Of a stretch of DNA of 64,000 nucleotides, positions 12,601 to 26,206 are shown piece after piece (within the stretch, counting starts at the first letter, position 1; each line of letters starts with the position of its first letter). A program made the translations under genes and the position numbers. The stretch is from Cordia subcordata (taxonomy: Eukaryota; Streptophyta; Magnoliopsida; Boraginales; Cordiaceae). A model generated the notes under the pieces. That model worked only from the letters and a program-made list of their open reading frames with translations, was not told the DNA's origin and searched no databases. Location of the stretch: contig JAPTOF010000002.1 of assembly GCA_028554755.1 (NCBI GenBank), positions 7,675,001 to 7,739,000 of the forward strand. Reading direction: 5' to 3'.

Positions 12601-14145
12601 GCAACTTTGAATTCCCGTCGTGAGTAAAATTCTAATAATTCTTAATTTATTTAATAATTATTTTAACTTTTTCTTTTTCTATAATATCATTTTTTCTGTT
12701 TATAATGCATCCTTATATCTTATCCTTTTTTTTTCTCCAAAATACTTTTATGTCTTTTTTTCCTTTACTCTAACCTTTTATTTTTTTCTTTATTATAATA
12801 TTTTATACTAAAAAAGTGTTTTAGTTACTTATTGTTTTCCATATCACTAATATATCATAGGCTTCATATTTTTTTAATTGTCAACAATGACTCTAGATTA
12901 GTGGATTGCTTCTCAATCATATAATGCATAGAAATAGGTTATACAACACTTTTATTAGCCTTACTACTTAAGCAATCATTAAAAAAAATCACTTATAAAG
13001 AAATAACTATAAAATTTTCTCATAATAATATAAAGTTAGAACGATTATCTAATAAATAATTTGTAATAATTATATTAACATTTTGTAATCTTTAATTATT
13101 TTTATAGTATTTGACCATAAAGGTTTATAAAACAAAATTTGAACCTGATGATGTCTTATAGATAATCGTGTAAATTTATTTTATTTTACAAATAATTATT
13201 TGGAGTGAAATTTATTAAAATTTATTGGTGTAATTTTGGAAGAATAAAACATGGCTTTTTGAACCAAATAAGAAAAAAGCAAATGCAAGTGAGAGAAATG
13301 AAAAGAGAAAGTATATGATGTATGATATGGGATTGTTGGGTTTTACTCGTTGAAGTGACATACATGAGAAGAGAGAGACTATGGTGTAATGATGATATGT
13401 GTTGTGTAATGAGGAGAGAGAATGTAAGTAATTTAATAAAGAGAGAGAATATAAATGGTGTAATAAGGACAAAAAAATCTTTTAGTCAATTTTGACCATT
13501 TTTTGTCAAACATTTTTTGGCCATTTAGCAAATTCTATAATAATTGAGGTTTGGAAATTCTCAACAATTATGGTGCTTCTTTCTTTTTTTTTTTGGTTTA
13601 AAGTTTGGATGAGTGTTTTTTTTCCCTTTCATTTGATACCTTTGTGGAGTGCCATATAACAATCTTTGATCCTCCGTTTTTTTACAAATACTTTATTCTT
13701 TTAAATAATTAACTTCAATTTTTCAATACTAACAATTTGATAAAAATAAAGTTTTAAATGATGAACTTGATAATGAGAGTATCAGGTAACTCTAGCTGCT
13801 CGAATTGAAATTCTTGCAAAACAAAAGAAACGCAAGAGAGAACCGGAGTTCACAAGAGGACACTCGTGTGGTGTGGATCAGATGTCTTAATGCTCAAGTT
13901 AATAACGACCCAATTAATCAAAAAGTTTTTTCCCGACTTTCCAGGGTCCCAGATCAAAGGAATTGATCCGCGCCCAGATTTTTCAGCCAATCAGTTCCCA
14001 GAGATTGGGCTTCAAATGCATTTCTTGCGATAGTGACATCTTGGACCAACGGAGTGCAATCGGGCCGGGCCCTCGCCATACCAAAACTGCTTTTTATTTT
14101 TATTAAAAAAAAGGAAAAAAATAAACCTTTGATCTTTCATATCTA
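9601..14145. other. AT-rich intergenic block
   Basis: No gene is recognised. A 50-bp unit is present twice in tandem at about 9927-10027 (ATGTTGTCCAGAAGCAGTCA type). An AT run lies at about 12436-12455. The ends of a ~3.2-kb stretch (about 10278 and 13535) both carry TGGCCAAAAAA in opposite orientation, and may be the edges of an old DNA element. 13215-13472 is purine-rich. Short ORFs here are low complexity (Phe/Tyr/Ile) and are not taken as genes. Confidence 0.4.
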
Positions 14146-14149
14146 AAAA

Positions 14150-14950
14150 GTTTGTTTACATTGGCTTTTTTTAAAAGAATTTTTTTTTACAAGTTTTGAA
14201 AAAACATTTTTTTTAAAGCTAAGGTTGCGTTTGGTTTGCTTGTTTTCTATTTTTATTTTTTTAGTTATTATTTTCCATTTTCATTTTCTAAAAACAATTT
14301 TTATTTTCTATTTTCTAAAATATAGAGAATGTGTTTGGTTACTAAAAGTGTTTTGTTTTTTGATGTTTATTTATAAAATTGCCACCTTGTTTCTAAATTT
14401 TTTAGAGATATTTACAAAATTGCCACCTTATTTTCTAAATTTTTTGGATATATTTGCAAAATTGTCACCTTATTTTTTAAATTTTTTAGATATATTTACA
14501 AAACTGCCGCCTTATTTTCAAATCTTTTAGAGTTATTTACAAAATTGTCACATTGTTTTCTGAATTTTTATAATTATTTACAAAACTACCACCTTATTTT
14601 CTAAATCATTTAGAGTTATTTACAACATTACCACCTTATTTTCAGGGAAAACACTTTTTTGATGTTTTCTATTTTTCTAAAAAAACTGTTTTCTATTTTC
14701 TGAAAATGAAAACAAAAATGGTTAACCAAATGAATTTTCTATCCTAATTTTCATTTTTCATAAAAATGAAAACAGAAAACAGGCAAACCAAATGCACCCT
14801 AAAACTTCTTATTTTGGAAAAAGAAGTTATACATGAATTTTCTTTCAGAAATTTCAAATTTTTTGAAAGCGAAGCAAAATAGTTATGGAAAAAAGAATGT
14901 GTTTTTTTTAGAGAAAAAAAAAATTTTCCTTAAAAGTCAAGCCTTAAATC
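14150..14950. mobile_element. GTTTGGATTGGC-family MITE carrying a nested MITE
   Basis: The left edge TTTGTTTACATTGGC with a following T run and the right edge (other strand AAGGCTTGACTTTT) are degenerate ends of the MITE family seen at 3724-3936. A separate element with clear ends and TAA duplication sits inside at 14223-14799. Confidence 0.5.
14223..14799. mobile_element. Tourist-like MITE with an internal minisatellite
   Basis: Ends GGTTGCGTTTGGTTTGCTTG and, on the other strand, GGGTGCATTTGGTTTGCCTG match at nearly every base and extend for about 38 bp. TAA flanks both sides (14220-14222 and 14800-14802), as for PIF/Harbinger elements. The middle (about 14370-14645) is six to seven degenerate repeats of 40-45 bp built on TTTACAAAATTGCCACCTTA. 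The plus-strand ORF there (KLPPYFLNFL repeats) is produced by the repeat and is not a gene. Confidence 0.8.
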
Positions 14951-16960
14951 TTGTTAGTATTTAAATTGAAAAAAGTATTTTGTCAATTAATTACTAAATT
15001 ATACTCTCAATTAGTCAATCTTCAAATTATCTTAATCATAAAACGTAAAATAAAATATATATATAACATTTGCAATATTACACGGATCCAAGCACTAGTT
15101 GATGTGATTTGACAATAAGTTTGACATGCCATACGTACTTTTATGTTGGAAATTATAGTTTAATACTCCAAAGATGAAACATCCAAACTGAGGCCCCACC
15201 AAAAATGTGTATTTTGAGGCAAACAATACTTTGTGTTAAGCTAATAATAATGCTAGAACAAATTAGAAGAGCAATCATCAACTTCAACGTTCAAACGAGT
15301 TGAAATTGTTGTTCTCAGTCCGATAATTGAATTATTTCAACCTAGTTACCTCAATAAATTTGAAATAAATAAATAAATAACTTGACTTTAAATAGTTTAA
15401 TAATTTTTTTATACCTCTGTATTTTTTTTTACGACAATAGATATTTAGTTGGTGAAAACTAACCATCAATTGACAAACATTGAGCGTACCGTGCACAACG
15501 TATCCCCAATACCAAATACCAAGCAACAAATAAAGGGCTTGTTCAAATTGATTCTTTTTTTTTCAAACCATTTTTTCTAAACTTTTGAAAAAAGTACTTT
15601 TTTAGGAAGTTAAAAATGTTGACTTTTAGAAAGAAAAAAAAAACTGAACTTGATATCTTCAACTCTTTTTGATATCTAATAAGATACTTATTGTAAAAAA
15701 AAATAATATATATATATGTATATAATTTTTTTAATGAACAAATCAAACCAAATAAATTGTGAGTTGAAGATGCTTAAGACAAAAATTGAGATCAGACTTG
15801 AGCCATGTTGACAGAGAATCTTCAAGTTAGAGATTCTGTGAAATTGAATATTCAGAACGCTGACATGTTTCCTCCAAGCACGCAACATCAAAATGAAGTC
15901 ACCATTTTAGGTCTACTCCCTCCCCACTAGGAAGATGAGGAAAGTGGAATTGATGATTTAAGCCATGAGATAACCATTTGGTAATGATGATTTAAGCCCT
16001 AAGATAACCATTTTCATTATTCAATCATCAAATTGCCCTCCAATTAGCTTTTTGTTTAAAGACACTCCATACCTTTCATCCATTAACCAAACCAACTTGA
16101 AGTGGAAAAGTGATGCAAGAGAGCAGCCATATTAGGTGTCGTTTGAGTAAGGTTACAAATTACAACCCTTGTTGTTATATGTACATTAAAATATTGTAGC
16201 GTCGATTTGTAATTGGATAATAATAAAAATATAATTTATAAAGAATTTTCATATAAAAAAGATAATTATTTTGAGAATTAATTTTATGACACACGTGTCA
16301 CCTATGAAGATGCTGGTTTTTGGCCTAGGGCAACTACATATGGTTTTGTTTTGCAAGATAAAAGTACTCAATCTATATAACATAGTTCAGAATCAATATT
16401 ATCATTTGGTACTACACATAAGAAATGCAACGACAAAATTGTTGTTATGTCATTACTATTTAGACAAAGAGATGGACGATACTTTTATTGCGATCAGCTT
16501 ATTATCATATTTCTAAAAAAAAGACTTACCAATCAATTGATTTATGTAAGAAAGGTAATAACTTGTTATTCTAACGTTATCATTCAAACAAAGGGATTAA
16601 CGATAACTACGTCGAAACTGACTTATTAACATATCCAACAAATAAAATAATGAATGACTTGCCAATAAATTGTTTCTTACCTAGATGCACAACAAGGTTT
16701 AAATCAAGGACACTAACTTACGTTTAAAAATACCAATTCTTAATCTAGTCAATATTTAAGTCATTATTTCAAAATCACGTCTCGCTAGCGGGCCCGAAAA
16801 TTAGACAAATATTCATCCCTCCATTAAACTAAAACCCATTGTTTAAAAAATAAGGCGGGTGATATAAGCAAAGCCAAGCCAGCATCGTTTGGATCCACAT
16901 CGATAAACACAAGATGTCCACGTCGGCCACATTGTCTAACATGTACACACACTCTTACAC
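14951..16960. other. intergenic, no gene recognised
   Basis: A left MITE end (GGGCTTGTTCAAATTGATTC, about 15536) lacks a clear right partner. A 35-bp unit (TGATGATTTAAGCC..AGATAACCATTT) is doubled at about 15950-16014. A T tract followed by ACGACAATAGATATTTAGTTG near 15420 resembles one near 2717 and may be a dispersed retroposon. Nothing coding is supported. Confidence 0.35.
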
Positions 16961-16963
16961 ACA

Positions 16964-16970
16964 TATAAAA
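16964..16970 (+). promoter_or_regulatory. TATA box of the STY kinase gene
   Basis: TATAAAA lies 70 bp before the start codon at 17040, a normal distance for a short plant leader. A CCACGTCGGC (ACGT core) lies about 45 bp further upstream, a possible bZIP site. Confidence 0.55.
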
Positions 16971-17039
16971 CACTAAGCTAAGCGGTAAATTTTAGTTACT
17001 TTATGTCGATAAATTTTGCTTTTTTCGATTATTTTTTGA

Positions 17040-20000
17040 ATGGAAGATACGGAGAGTAGTAGTAGCAGAGGATCGGAGGCGTCGCCGTCGTCGTCGAGCG
17101 GCGGCGGGAGGCGGAAGCGGCGCAGGCAGAAGGTGGAGGTGTTCCAGGAAGTGGTTCGGAGGCTGAAGGAGTTGAACATTGAGGAGGCGAAGCAGCCTGG
17201 TTTCGAAGATGACCTTTGGGAGCATTTCAGAAAGCTTCCGCTTCGGTAAAATTTGCTTTTAATCAAAGTCCTAGCTCTTTGTTCTTTTTCATGATTAGCT
17301 TCTTCTTCTTCTTCTTCTTTTTTTTTTTTTTGGCTTTATTAATTTTGAAATAAAAAGCAGTTTGGTGTACGAAACTCTTGCTATGCACGAGCTCACGCAC
17401 TTTCAAGTTTATTTTGTGCTGTCCTTACTTTGCGTTTCGAGATTTGCTCATTGTGTCCTAATTGTTTGCAAGAGAACAAGTTATAATTTGGTAATTGCTT
17501 ATTGTGTTTTCAGAATTTTCATGGCTAGAGAGAGAAGGCGTGAAATTTTAATATATTGCTCATAGCTCGTTGGGATTGGCTTTTTTTCTTCAAGAGCTTT
17601 TTCCCCCCCTAAAGCTTCTGAAAAGGTGCTTTTTGAGGAGCTAAAAAATAAGCTGAAGCTGAGTTTTTTTTCGGATTTTAGCTTTTTTTGAAACCTAATC
17701 CAAATACTTGTTGAAAAAAAGATGTGCTCTTTTCACGGGGGAGAAATACTTTTCCATGAAAAGAAAGCCAATCCAAACAGGCTCTTGTCATGGTTCAATT
17801 ATTTGTTAAGAGAAAAAGAAAAGAAACGAAGAAAAAGTAGCTTGACTTTGTTATTAATGATTCTACAAACAAGAGCGTAATAGAAGATGACTGTATTTTG
17901 ATGAAGTTCATGTTAAACCTGCATGTTGTAAAAAACTAATAATCTTCTATGATCTATAAATGATTTTGCGACATCGTGGCTCACTACTCTTGTATACTGT
18001 AATGGCGGGTTGTTTTCTGCGACATTCTTATGAATTACTGGGGTCATATGGTTTAACACGCAACTTCAATGAGACACATGACTTTTTCTCCTTATCCAGC
18101 ATATTTGTGATAAGCTTGTTATGTAGCACGGACTTTCTGTAAAGTAACAAGCTTTTGTGGATGTGACAAGATAGTCTTGTTGGTTGACTGTTGTGGCCCA
18201 GGAATGATGTGAATCAAGAGATTGTGGTGGCTTTACCTATGATTGCCTTGAAAGATAAATTTCCTAATTGTAGGACAATTTTTGTTGTCTTGAATGCAGA
18301 AGTTGGATTTGAGTCTGGATTTAGTTAGGGTTTCATCACTGATGATCTGTATTATTTTTAGGTATGCTATGGATGTGAATGCTGAGACAGCAGAAGATGT
18401 TCTTATGCATAAAAGATTGTTGCATATGGCGCGTGATCCAAACACCAGACTAGCATTTGAACTCCGCCTTGTCCAGGTAAGTCATATGAGCAATTAACCC
18501 TTGATTTGTGGACCCAATGTTAGTTGGTTCTTGTTGTGTTTATGTTAATTTTTCAATCAATTATTACCCTGGTGGAAAAATCAGTCATTTAGTTGATTTA
18601 TTTGGGGTGGAGTTTAAGGTACAGTTCATACTCTCGGGAATCCATTTTCTGAACACACGTTGGAGGGGAGAGTTGAAAAGTGTAACTTTGTCTAATGAGG
18701 AGGATGCAGCGTTCATGCTAGAGTTCATTCACGTTATTCCGAAATGACAGGATTCTGTAGCTTGTCTGAATAGCTTTCTTGGAAGGATTTTTCTATTTTG
18801 CTAGAATAATATGTCCTAGAACAATTATTTGATATGAGCCTTGCATCAAAATTATTGATCAAAATAGCAGCCTATGACAAGAAGTTCTGTTGCTGTCTTT
18901 CTATAACTGGAATCAGAAAATAATTTGGATAATGTAACATGCAGCTTAAAATCCAAATATGGATTGTTGGAGTTATTTCTTACCACTTAACTTGGAAGAA
19001 ATGGTGATGTGCTGTATATCATTTCTGCAGAACCATTTGGGAGTGACTACTCATGGTCTTACTTCATGTTGAAAAACTATAACATTTATTGGAAGGATGT
19101 TTTGATAATCTTGGTCAGGATTGCTCAGTGGAAGTCTACAGCCTTATGTTGATATGCTTTATATCTACTTATTAGTATATTATGTTGGTCTTAATTGTAT
19201 CCTTTACATTAATGGAGTTCATAAACACCCATTTATATGGATAATGATGTACAGTTTAGTAATCTCCCTTTCTTGTCAAATTTAAATTTGATCACAAGCA
19301 ATTAAATTCAAGGCCTACTGCCATATTTTGATTAAAATGCTTTGTTCATAGGTGATTTTGGCACTAACATCCCTCCGCTACTTTCATATATTTTTATACA
19401 GACACTGCTTTTGCATGTTAAGAGTCGTATAAATTGTTCTTGCCTCTGTTTATTGGATTTCACCACAATTATAAGTGTCTATGACCATAGCCTTACAGTG
19501 AACTGAATGGACCTAGCACTGCATCTCTCATGCAGGTTCATCTCATCTCTGATGGAAATACGGATGAATCTGTTCATTCAACCTTCAGAAACAGAGAGGA
19601 CACTCAACACTTGGGTCCCACTTGCAGGTAGAAGTATGGATTGGTAATCTATCCTCGTTTCTTTTAGAGTAGTTATGCATCACACATGTGGAATTGAAAT
19701 TCTTTTAGACTAGTTATGTGTGATGCATATAGAATTAAAATTCTTTCTTATTCTCATTTTCATAGTTCAATCTACTGGCTTCATCCTCCACCTGCCTTTG
19801 GTTGGTCATCAAGTTCTGAACTTGCATTGGGAGCCAACATTGCAGATGTTCAAGATGAATATAGCTCTGTGAGTGGAAGTTTGCAATTATTTCGGTAATG
19901 TTCTACCAGGTTTGCTCCAGATTGAGCTTGTTGCTTTCTTTCCCATTCCTTTTTCTTTTCCTTTTATGTTTTCTAAAGTATTATTGTTTTCACCTGTCTG

Positions 20001-23000
20001 TGCTATCCTATGGCAACTATAACAAGAAAACCATTTGAATTTATTGCAGGCATGAAATAACAATTTCAACCAATGATAAACCGAAACTCCTCAGTCAGGT
20101 TGGTTATTTCTGCCCTTTTTCTTAAGTCTATGAATTTATCTGATGTCATAACTAGAGGCATTTTGCCAGGCATTGCTAACTGCTGGCACATTATTGCCAA
20201 TAGAATCATCCTTAACTATGATCCTTCTTCCCCCCCTTCCTCTATCTGTTGGTGTCTGTGCCTGAATTTTGGTTCATTTTCATCTCAAATGATTTAGTAA
20301 TAAAGTCCAGATACCTTCTGAACTTTTACCTTTTCTCTGTGCTTAAGCCAAGATGAATCTGAAACAATATACTTGTCTCGTCAGAGTCTTCAATTAAATC
20401 AAAACGACACGAAGTTCTTGCTAGTGTAGCATAATTGTGCAGCTGGAAGTCTTCTACCGGTCCGGTGTTCTTGCATGTTACAGAAATAGTACATGGTAGC
20501 CTTGTTGCGCTTTCTTCTGTTTTTAGTTAATAAATATAGGGAAGGCCCAGTAATGTTTTGAGCAGGATATTCAATTCTAAGTATAATTATATGCTTTAGT
20601 TTGTATCTCTAGCTTAGGTTTCCATTTTATCTCTGATCACTTGCGCAAGGTTCTTGTCATGGTGGGGGATCTACTTTAATTGTTGTTTTTAATATTTTTG
20701 ATATATTTTTTATGTTTGGGTACACGTAGTCGTTAGTTAATTCCTTATCCTCTTACTTAAAGTCCACATATATCAAAACTTTCAGTTGACTTCCTTACTT
20801 TCTGAGGTTGGCCTGAACATTCAAGAAGCTCATGCTTTTTCCACCAGAGACGGTTACTCCTTGGATGTGTTCATTGTTGACGGTTGGCCATATGAGGTAA
20901 TACTCTATGGTTTACTGATGGAGCATATTAAACATATTTAGGATTTAGTAGAATTAGCACCAGTTCCACAAGCCTCCGTTTTGGTATTAACTTATCCGAA
21001 TTTCTAGGGAAAATAAATGCACTACTTCTCATATTTATAGATGGGAATTTCAATGGTGAATTTAGCAAATCTATATGGTCTTGAATTTGGGCTCAGGTAC
21101 TTGTTCTCTTGGAAGATGTTTAGTTACTTTAGTAGCATATATTACTTATTCTGAAGAATGTTCTCTGATCCATCTATCAGGCTGAGAATTAGCTGAGAAC
21201 ATCTGCAATTCAATTTAAGTCATTTCTGAAAGTATTTGGCTATGGTTCATACTCTTAGTAGCTTTCTGAAACAGTGAGCAAGACCATATAGGTTATAGCA
21301 GGTTTTCTGTTTTAAAGCTCTATAAATTATGATAATTTATTGACTCCATGAGAGTGTGAATTCCCCCATTTGCAAACTGCGGAGTCTGCAGACAGTTTAC
21401 ATATTACCATATGGCATATGTTAACCCTGAAAGCATAGGACTTGGAGAAACTCCATAGACCGAAAAAGTAACCAAGCATTATGAAATTGTGATTTTTTAT
21501 ATTTTATCTTTTAGCTTTGCATTTTGATTCCACACATTATTATTTACATTGATTTTTAGGATCATCATTCACAGCTTGTCTGGAGCACTGTTCAATAGTA
21601 AAATGATGTGTCTGGAATATAAGCAGGCATACCTAGTCAAAGAGGAAATTTTGTAAACGAAATAGTCACTCTTATGTATAAGTGCATGCATTAAATGTAA
21701 AGTCTATGATCATGTGCTTTTGGTCTTCAACGATTTATGTTTACTCAATGTTATATCCTTCATTTTTATATTCTTGCAAATAGGATCTCATTTTCTTTTT
21801 ATGACCAATTGCATATTATCAGGAAACCGACCAGCTTAAGAGTGTATTGGCAGAAGAAATTCCTAAGATTGAGGTAGCCAAGATCATCAACTTGTATATG
21901 TTTGGTTGTTTCTGTTTACTGACTTTGTTGTTTAACTTACACCACAGAGTCAGTCTGCGTTAAAATCGGAGCCTCCTGGGGATGGATTTGGTCAAAATGG
22001 GATAAAACTTATTCCAAGCCATGTAGATATCTCTACTTCTGGAAATGATGTCTGGAAAATTGATGTCAATCTGTTGAATTTCGGAAACAAAATTGCCACA
22101 TGGTCAAATTGTGATCTGTGAGTTACCAAAACACTTCTGAGAAATTATCTTACTGTCCTTTTGCACCTGAGAAATATTATTTTTGGAATGCAGATACAAA
22201 GGAACCTTTTGTAGTCAGGATGTGGCTATTAAAGTTCTCAAAGCTGAATATGTAAATGAAAACGTGCAGTGTGAGTTTGCTCAAGAGGTGTACATATTAA
22301 GGTGCTTTTTTTTTTTTTCCTTTTCTTTTTTCAATTTAAGTGATCGTGCGGTATTTTTACAACTCTGAGACATCATACGGTTTTGCATGAATGAGATAAT
22401 TTGCTCAGGTAATAGTTGTGTTAGGACTCCAAATTCCAGCTGTGACATGAAAACCCAACATAGATCTACATCCTGCATTTTACTTGACATCATTACGTTT
22501 CTTCCACAATTTAATCCCTCTCTTGGCCATTCCCCATGAACAACATGAAACAACTTCCTGCTATTAAATAATCTCTATGCTAGGCCATCCTGCGTCTTTG
22601 TGTCAATAGACATGCACCTTGATACACGCGTTGCAGTACAGACCAATATGTGATCTAACATTGACATTCACTCAGAAAGAATCTTTTTCCCCCCCTTTCT
22701 TGTTTGTCTTATTTCTCTGAATTTTCCTGATGCTTGCAGCAAACTTCAGCATAAGAACATTGTGCAATTTATCGGTGCATGTACAGGACCTCCTCTCTTA
22801 TGCATAGTGACAGGTAATCTCGATTTGCATCGAAATTGCATCAGGTGTATTTTTCACGCTCTTCCTGCTTATATTCTAATTCCTCTTAGATTTTTCTTTA
22901 TGCTTCTCTTTTGAATTTTGACTTTCACCTCCCAAGCCTTCCTATAATTGACTTTTTCTTTCTTTCTTTCTTTTTTCTTTTCCAGAATTTGTGATTGGTG

Positions 23001-24725
23001 GTAATGTGTATGATTTCTTGCATAAACATGAGGGGGTTCTCAAGCTTCCAGCTGTGGTGAAGATTGCCATTGATGTTTCAAGAGGAATGAGTTATTTGCA
23101 CCAAAATAATATCATTCACAGGGACCTTAAGTCTGCCAATCTTTTGATTAATGAAAACAGCGTAAGAAAGTTTAGCTAGAAATGATTTTCACCAGATTGC
23201 TATTTCTGTATCTTCTAATGATTACAATGGAATTTCATTCTGGCTGTGAGTGCTTTTGATTCTATTGCATGTGTGTGTGGTTCTCGTTCTCGAGTAAAGT
23301 GAGCTAAATTTTTGTGCTCGTTTTCTGCATTTAATTATGGCAAAGAATTATCAAGTTTTTGAATGAACTGCAGCTCACAGTGACTTTTTTGTGACATCCA
23401 AATTTGTGTTGGACAGGTTATCAAGGTGGCTGACTTTGGAGTTGCTAGAGTGCAAGATCAGTCTGGAATAATGACAGCTGAAACAGGAACTTATCGCTGG
23501 ATGGCTCCAGAGGTTGTTTCTCTTCTCTATCACATTCACCCTTGTAAATTTGGGACATTCAATTACTTTCTCAATATGCAATAGTTGGGCCTATCATCTC
23601 CATTTCTAATCGAAGGTATGAAGGTGAAGCTAAATAATTAGTTGTGTGATTCCCTTAATCTAGCATAATGTGCGTTCTTTCAAGGGGGTGAAGGCCTGCT
23701 TTAACTATGCTTGTTTTACTTTTTTCCCTGGAAGGTTATTGGACACAGGCCATATGATCACAAGGCTGATGTATTCAGCTTTGGAATTGTGCTATGGGAG
23801 CTGCTTACGGGAAAGGTATTATTATGTGCCAATTTAGTTATTTAGTTAGTCTTCTTGATCAGATGTCCAACACATATTAACATAACTAGATTGCTATATC
23901 TATCATATGCACTCAATTTTTCTATCTTCTTGCATTTTAGAAAAACGTCAGATCCCAATAATCATTTTACCTCTGATTGAAACATCAGCTTCCGTACGAG
24001 GACCTGACTCCATTACAGGCAGCATTGGGTGTTTTCCAGAAGGTATTTTAATGCTAAAACATTACTGGTAATTGTTTCTCTTAGCAGTACTCTATGAACA
24101 TGCTTACTATTATTTCGTCTTTATCTTGGCACGGGAAAGCTTATCCTCATTTTTCAGTAGGCATATCCTGGGCAATGCTTATGGTTATTGGGGTATCCTG
24201 TATGCCAGATCAAGTATAGAAGACTTGATACGTGTTCTTTGCCTAAAATGACATCTTAGTGGTGTTAATTTGAAATAATTAATCACGACTATGAAATTTG
24301 AAGCTTTGTATAGCAATTAAATTCTAAATCCATGCTGTTCGATTAAGTAGATAGTTTTGCATATTGATCATGTTTCAAAATCTCTTTACATGCTCCCTAT
24401 CGAAAATAGGGTTTTGAGAAACAATCATAACATAGTTGCTTTCCGTGATGAAATTCAGGGTCTAAGGCCCCCAATTCCAAGTGAAACGCATGCTGTGCTG
24501 GCAGACCTACTCATGAGATGTTGGCAGCAAGACTCGACTTTAAGGCCGGAATTTTCTGAAATTTTGGAGATATTGCAGCACTTGGCCGAAGAGGTATTAG
24601 GAAGTTCAGATATTTTCTCAGCACCTGTTTTGCACTTTGAAGCTTGGTAAACATCTTTATCTTTGAACCAGGTTGGGGAAGAAGAAAGGACCGAGCCAAG
24701 CGGCAAAAAGGCGAAATCTGGGTAG
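17040..24725 (+). CDS. ACT-domain dual-specificity kinase (STY8/17/46 group), 16 exons, altered glycine loop
   Basis: Exons: 17040-17245, 18362-18476, 19536-19627, 19766-19894, 20050-20098, 20786-20896, 21823-21873, 21948-22117, 22194-22301, 22740-22813, 22986-23161, 23417-23512, 23735-23815, 23989-24042, 24459-24593, 24672-24725; 566 residues, the usual family length. The N-terminal motif [11 protein letters not shown] and the ACT domain (about 182-250, [16 protein letters not shown]...) are typical. The kinase domain follows: Lys321 in VAIKVLK, Glu339 in [13 protein letters not shown] with Asp415, DFG at 433-435, then WMAPE. Arabidopsis members phosphorylate transit peptides of plastid preproteins in the cytosol. 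Odd point: where relatives have A-S-G-S-Y-G-D-L, this one reads A-T-W-S-N-C-D-L (301-308), so both loop glycines are lost while the other catalytic residues are kept. A MITE lies in intron 1. AATAAA at 25101-25106 may be the poly(A) signal. Confidence 0.93.
17564..17785. mobile_element. MITE in intron 1 of the STY kinase gene
   Basis: AGCTCGTTGGGATTGGCTTT at the left and AAAGCCAATCCAAACAGGCT at the right are inverted copies of one another and belong to the same family as 3724-3936. There is no ORF. The flanks do not show a clean duplication. Confidence 0.7.
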
Positions 24726-25106
24726 ATCATTTCAGTTCTTGGATGAACAGCCATTTAAAAGACCAGAAAACAACGCTGCAGAAAAGGTGCAAAATGATTT
24801 GTTGGTTTGCTTTGCTGTTTCGACCTACAATATTCCACGCCTATGGATGTTGCAAATTCATGTAAATAATCCGATGTGTGTTGGTTGTCAGCTACCTAAC
24901 GTCACTTTCTTGCTTTACCTGGCCTTTGCATGCTTTACCAGTATGATACTAACATTAGTGGAAGCTAGCGAAGTGGCTAAAACAGAAGCTAACACAGTGC
25001 CGGGGTTTAGCAAACCTGGCAATAGATCAACTCTTTACGGGAATGCAACATTGTAAATCTCTATAGATAATTCACTATATATTAGGATCCATCTGTTGTA
25101 AATAAA

Positions 25107-26206
25107 ATTTTGGTGCATATATAATATTATCGGCTTTTCTTTCTTCCCGTACCGTCTTTATTTATTGCATTTCACTTTTTTAAAGAAAATTATGCGCGTG
25201 TTCACTGCCAGTATAATTCAGCCAAGTGTCAACTTTAGCGCGAACAAGATGGAAGGTGAGTCTAATTCCTCAGCTCTTCTACTCAGCACGTCGAATCACT
25301 AAAGCTGATTTCTTTTTTTTTTTAAAGGTAGGTTACTATAGTTGACTTTTGTCTTACGTAAAAATAAAAATACAAGACAAGGCATATTCCAAAAAAAAAA
25401 AAAATACTACAGTCGACTTCTTTCTTAATTGAAATTTAGTGGCGTATTAGTGACAGATTCTTTTGTTGCTAATTTACAATTTTAGTGATGAATTTCTTGG
25501 TAAGAATGAAGTACGGCCTTTTGTGCATACATGTGTCTTTTTAATTTTTCAGTAAGAATGAGTGACGATATTTTGTGCATATTATATGAAGCTCTTGGTT
25601 AGTAAGTCCACCATTTTAAATAGATATGAGGAATAGTTAATAGTATTAATCGCAAATGTGGAACATCTCCTGAAGGAATAGACATGCTGGTGACAAATGG
25701 ACTCTTTTCCCATTTTATTTTTTTGATTATGTAACATCACCATTTGTTTATAGATTTTTTTTCCTTTCCTTTTTTTTTTTGGTTTTTTTGGTCAAAGAGT
25801 AGTGATATTAAAGAAATATTTATTGCTTGCTTGCTATTTCATCAATTAACAACTATCAATAATCTACGATCGAGTGCATGATTGCTAGTATTTTTATATA
25901 CGTGGTGGCCACGTCTATTGTTATTAAGCAATGAGGTAATAGTTTATGATTACTTCTTGTTGCACATCTATTGGAGGCTCCTTGTTGAAGTTTATACAAG
26001 TAGATAGAATAAAAAATTCTTGATGATGTTCAATTTTTATACGAGACAATCGATTTAGATTAGATCAAAGATTACTAAAATGATGATTTAAGTTTCATTG
26101 TCGCTCGTTTATAAATAATATTTTCTCGTGTAAGGATCATCTATTTCTGAATAAAATTATACACTAATGAACCTGGAGCCAGAAGAGAGCTGCCATAGCG
26201 TTGTCC
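25107..26206. other. spacer between the STY kinase and the first MSL gene
   Basis: AT-rich with poly-T and poly-A tracts. It should hold the promoter of the MSL gene at 26207, but no element is distinct enough to name. Confidence 0.4.

Noticed and set aside
14225..14530. ORF with repeated KLPPYFLNFL motif
   Set aside because: It is the translation of a minisatellite inside a MITE; no start context or homologue.
24673..25056. ORF starting MGKKKGPSQ at the end of the STY kinase gene
   Set aside because: It is out of frame with the kinase; the spliced frame stops at 24725 after a plausible 18-codon last exon.
26012..26035. Stretch AATTCTTGATGATGTTC resembling miR172
   Set aside because: It matches only in part, and I saw no pairing arm nearby; likely chance.
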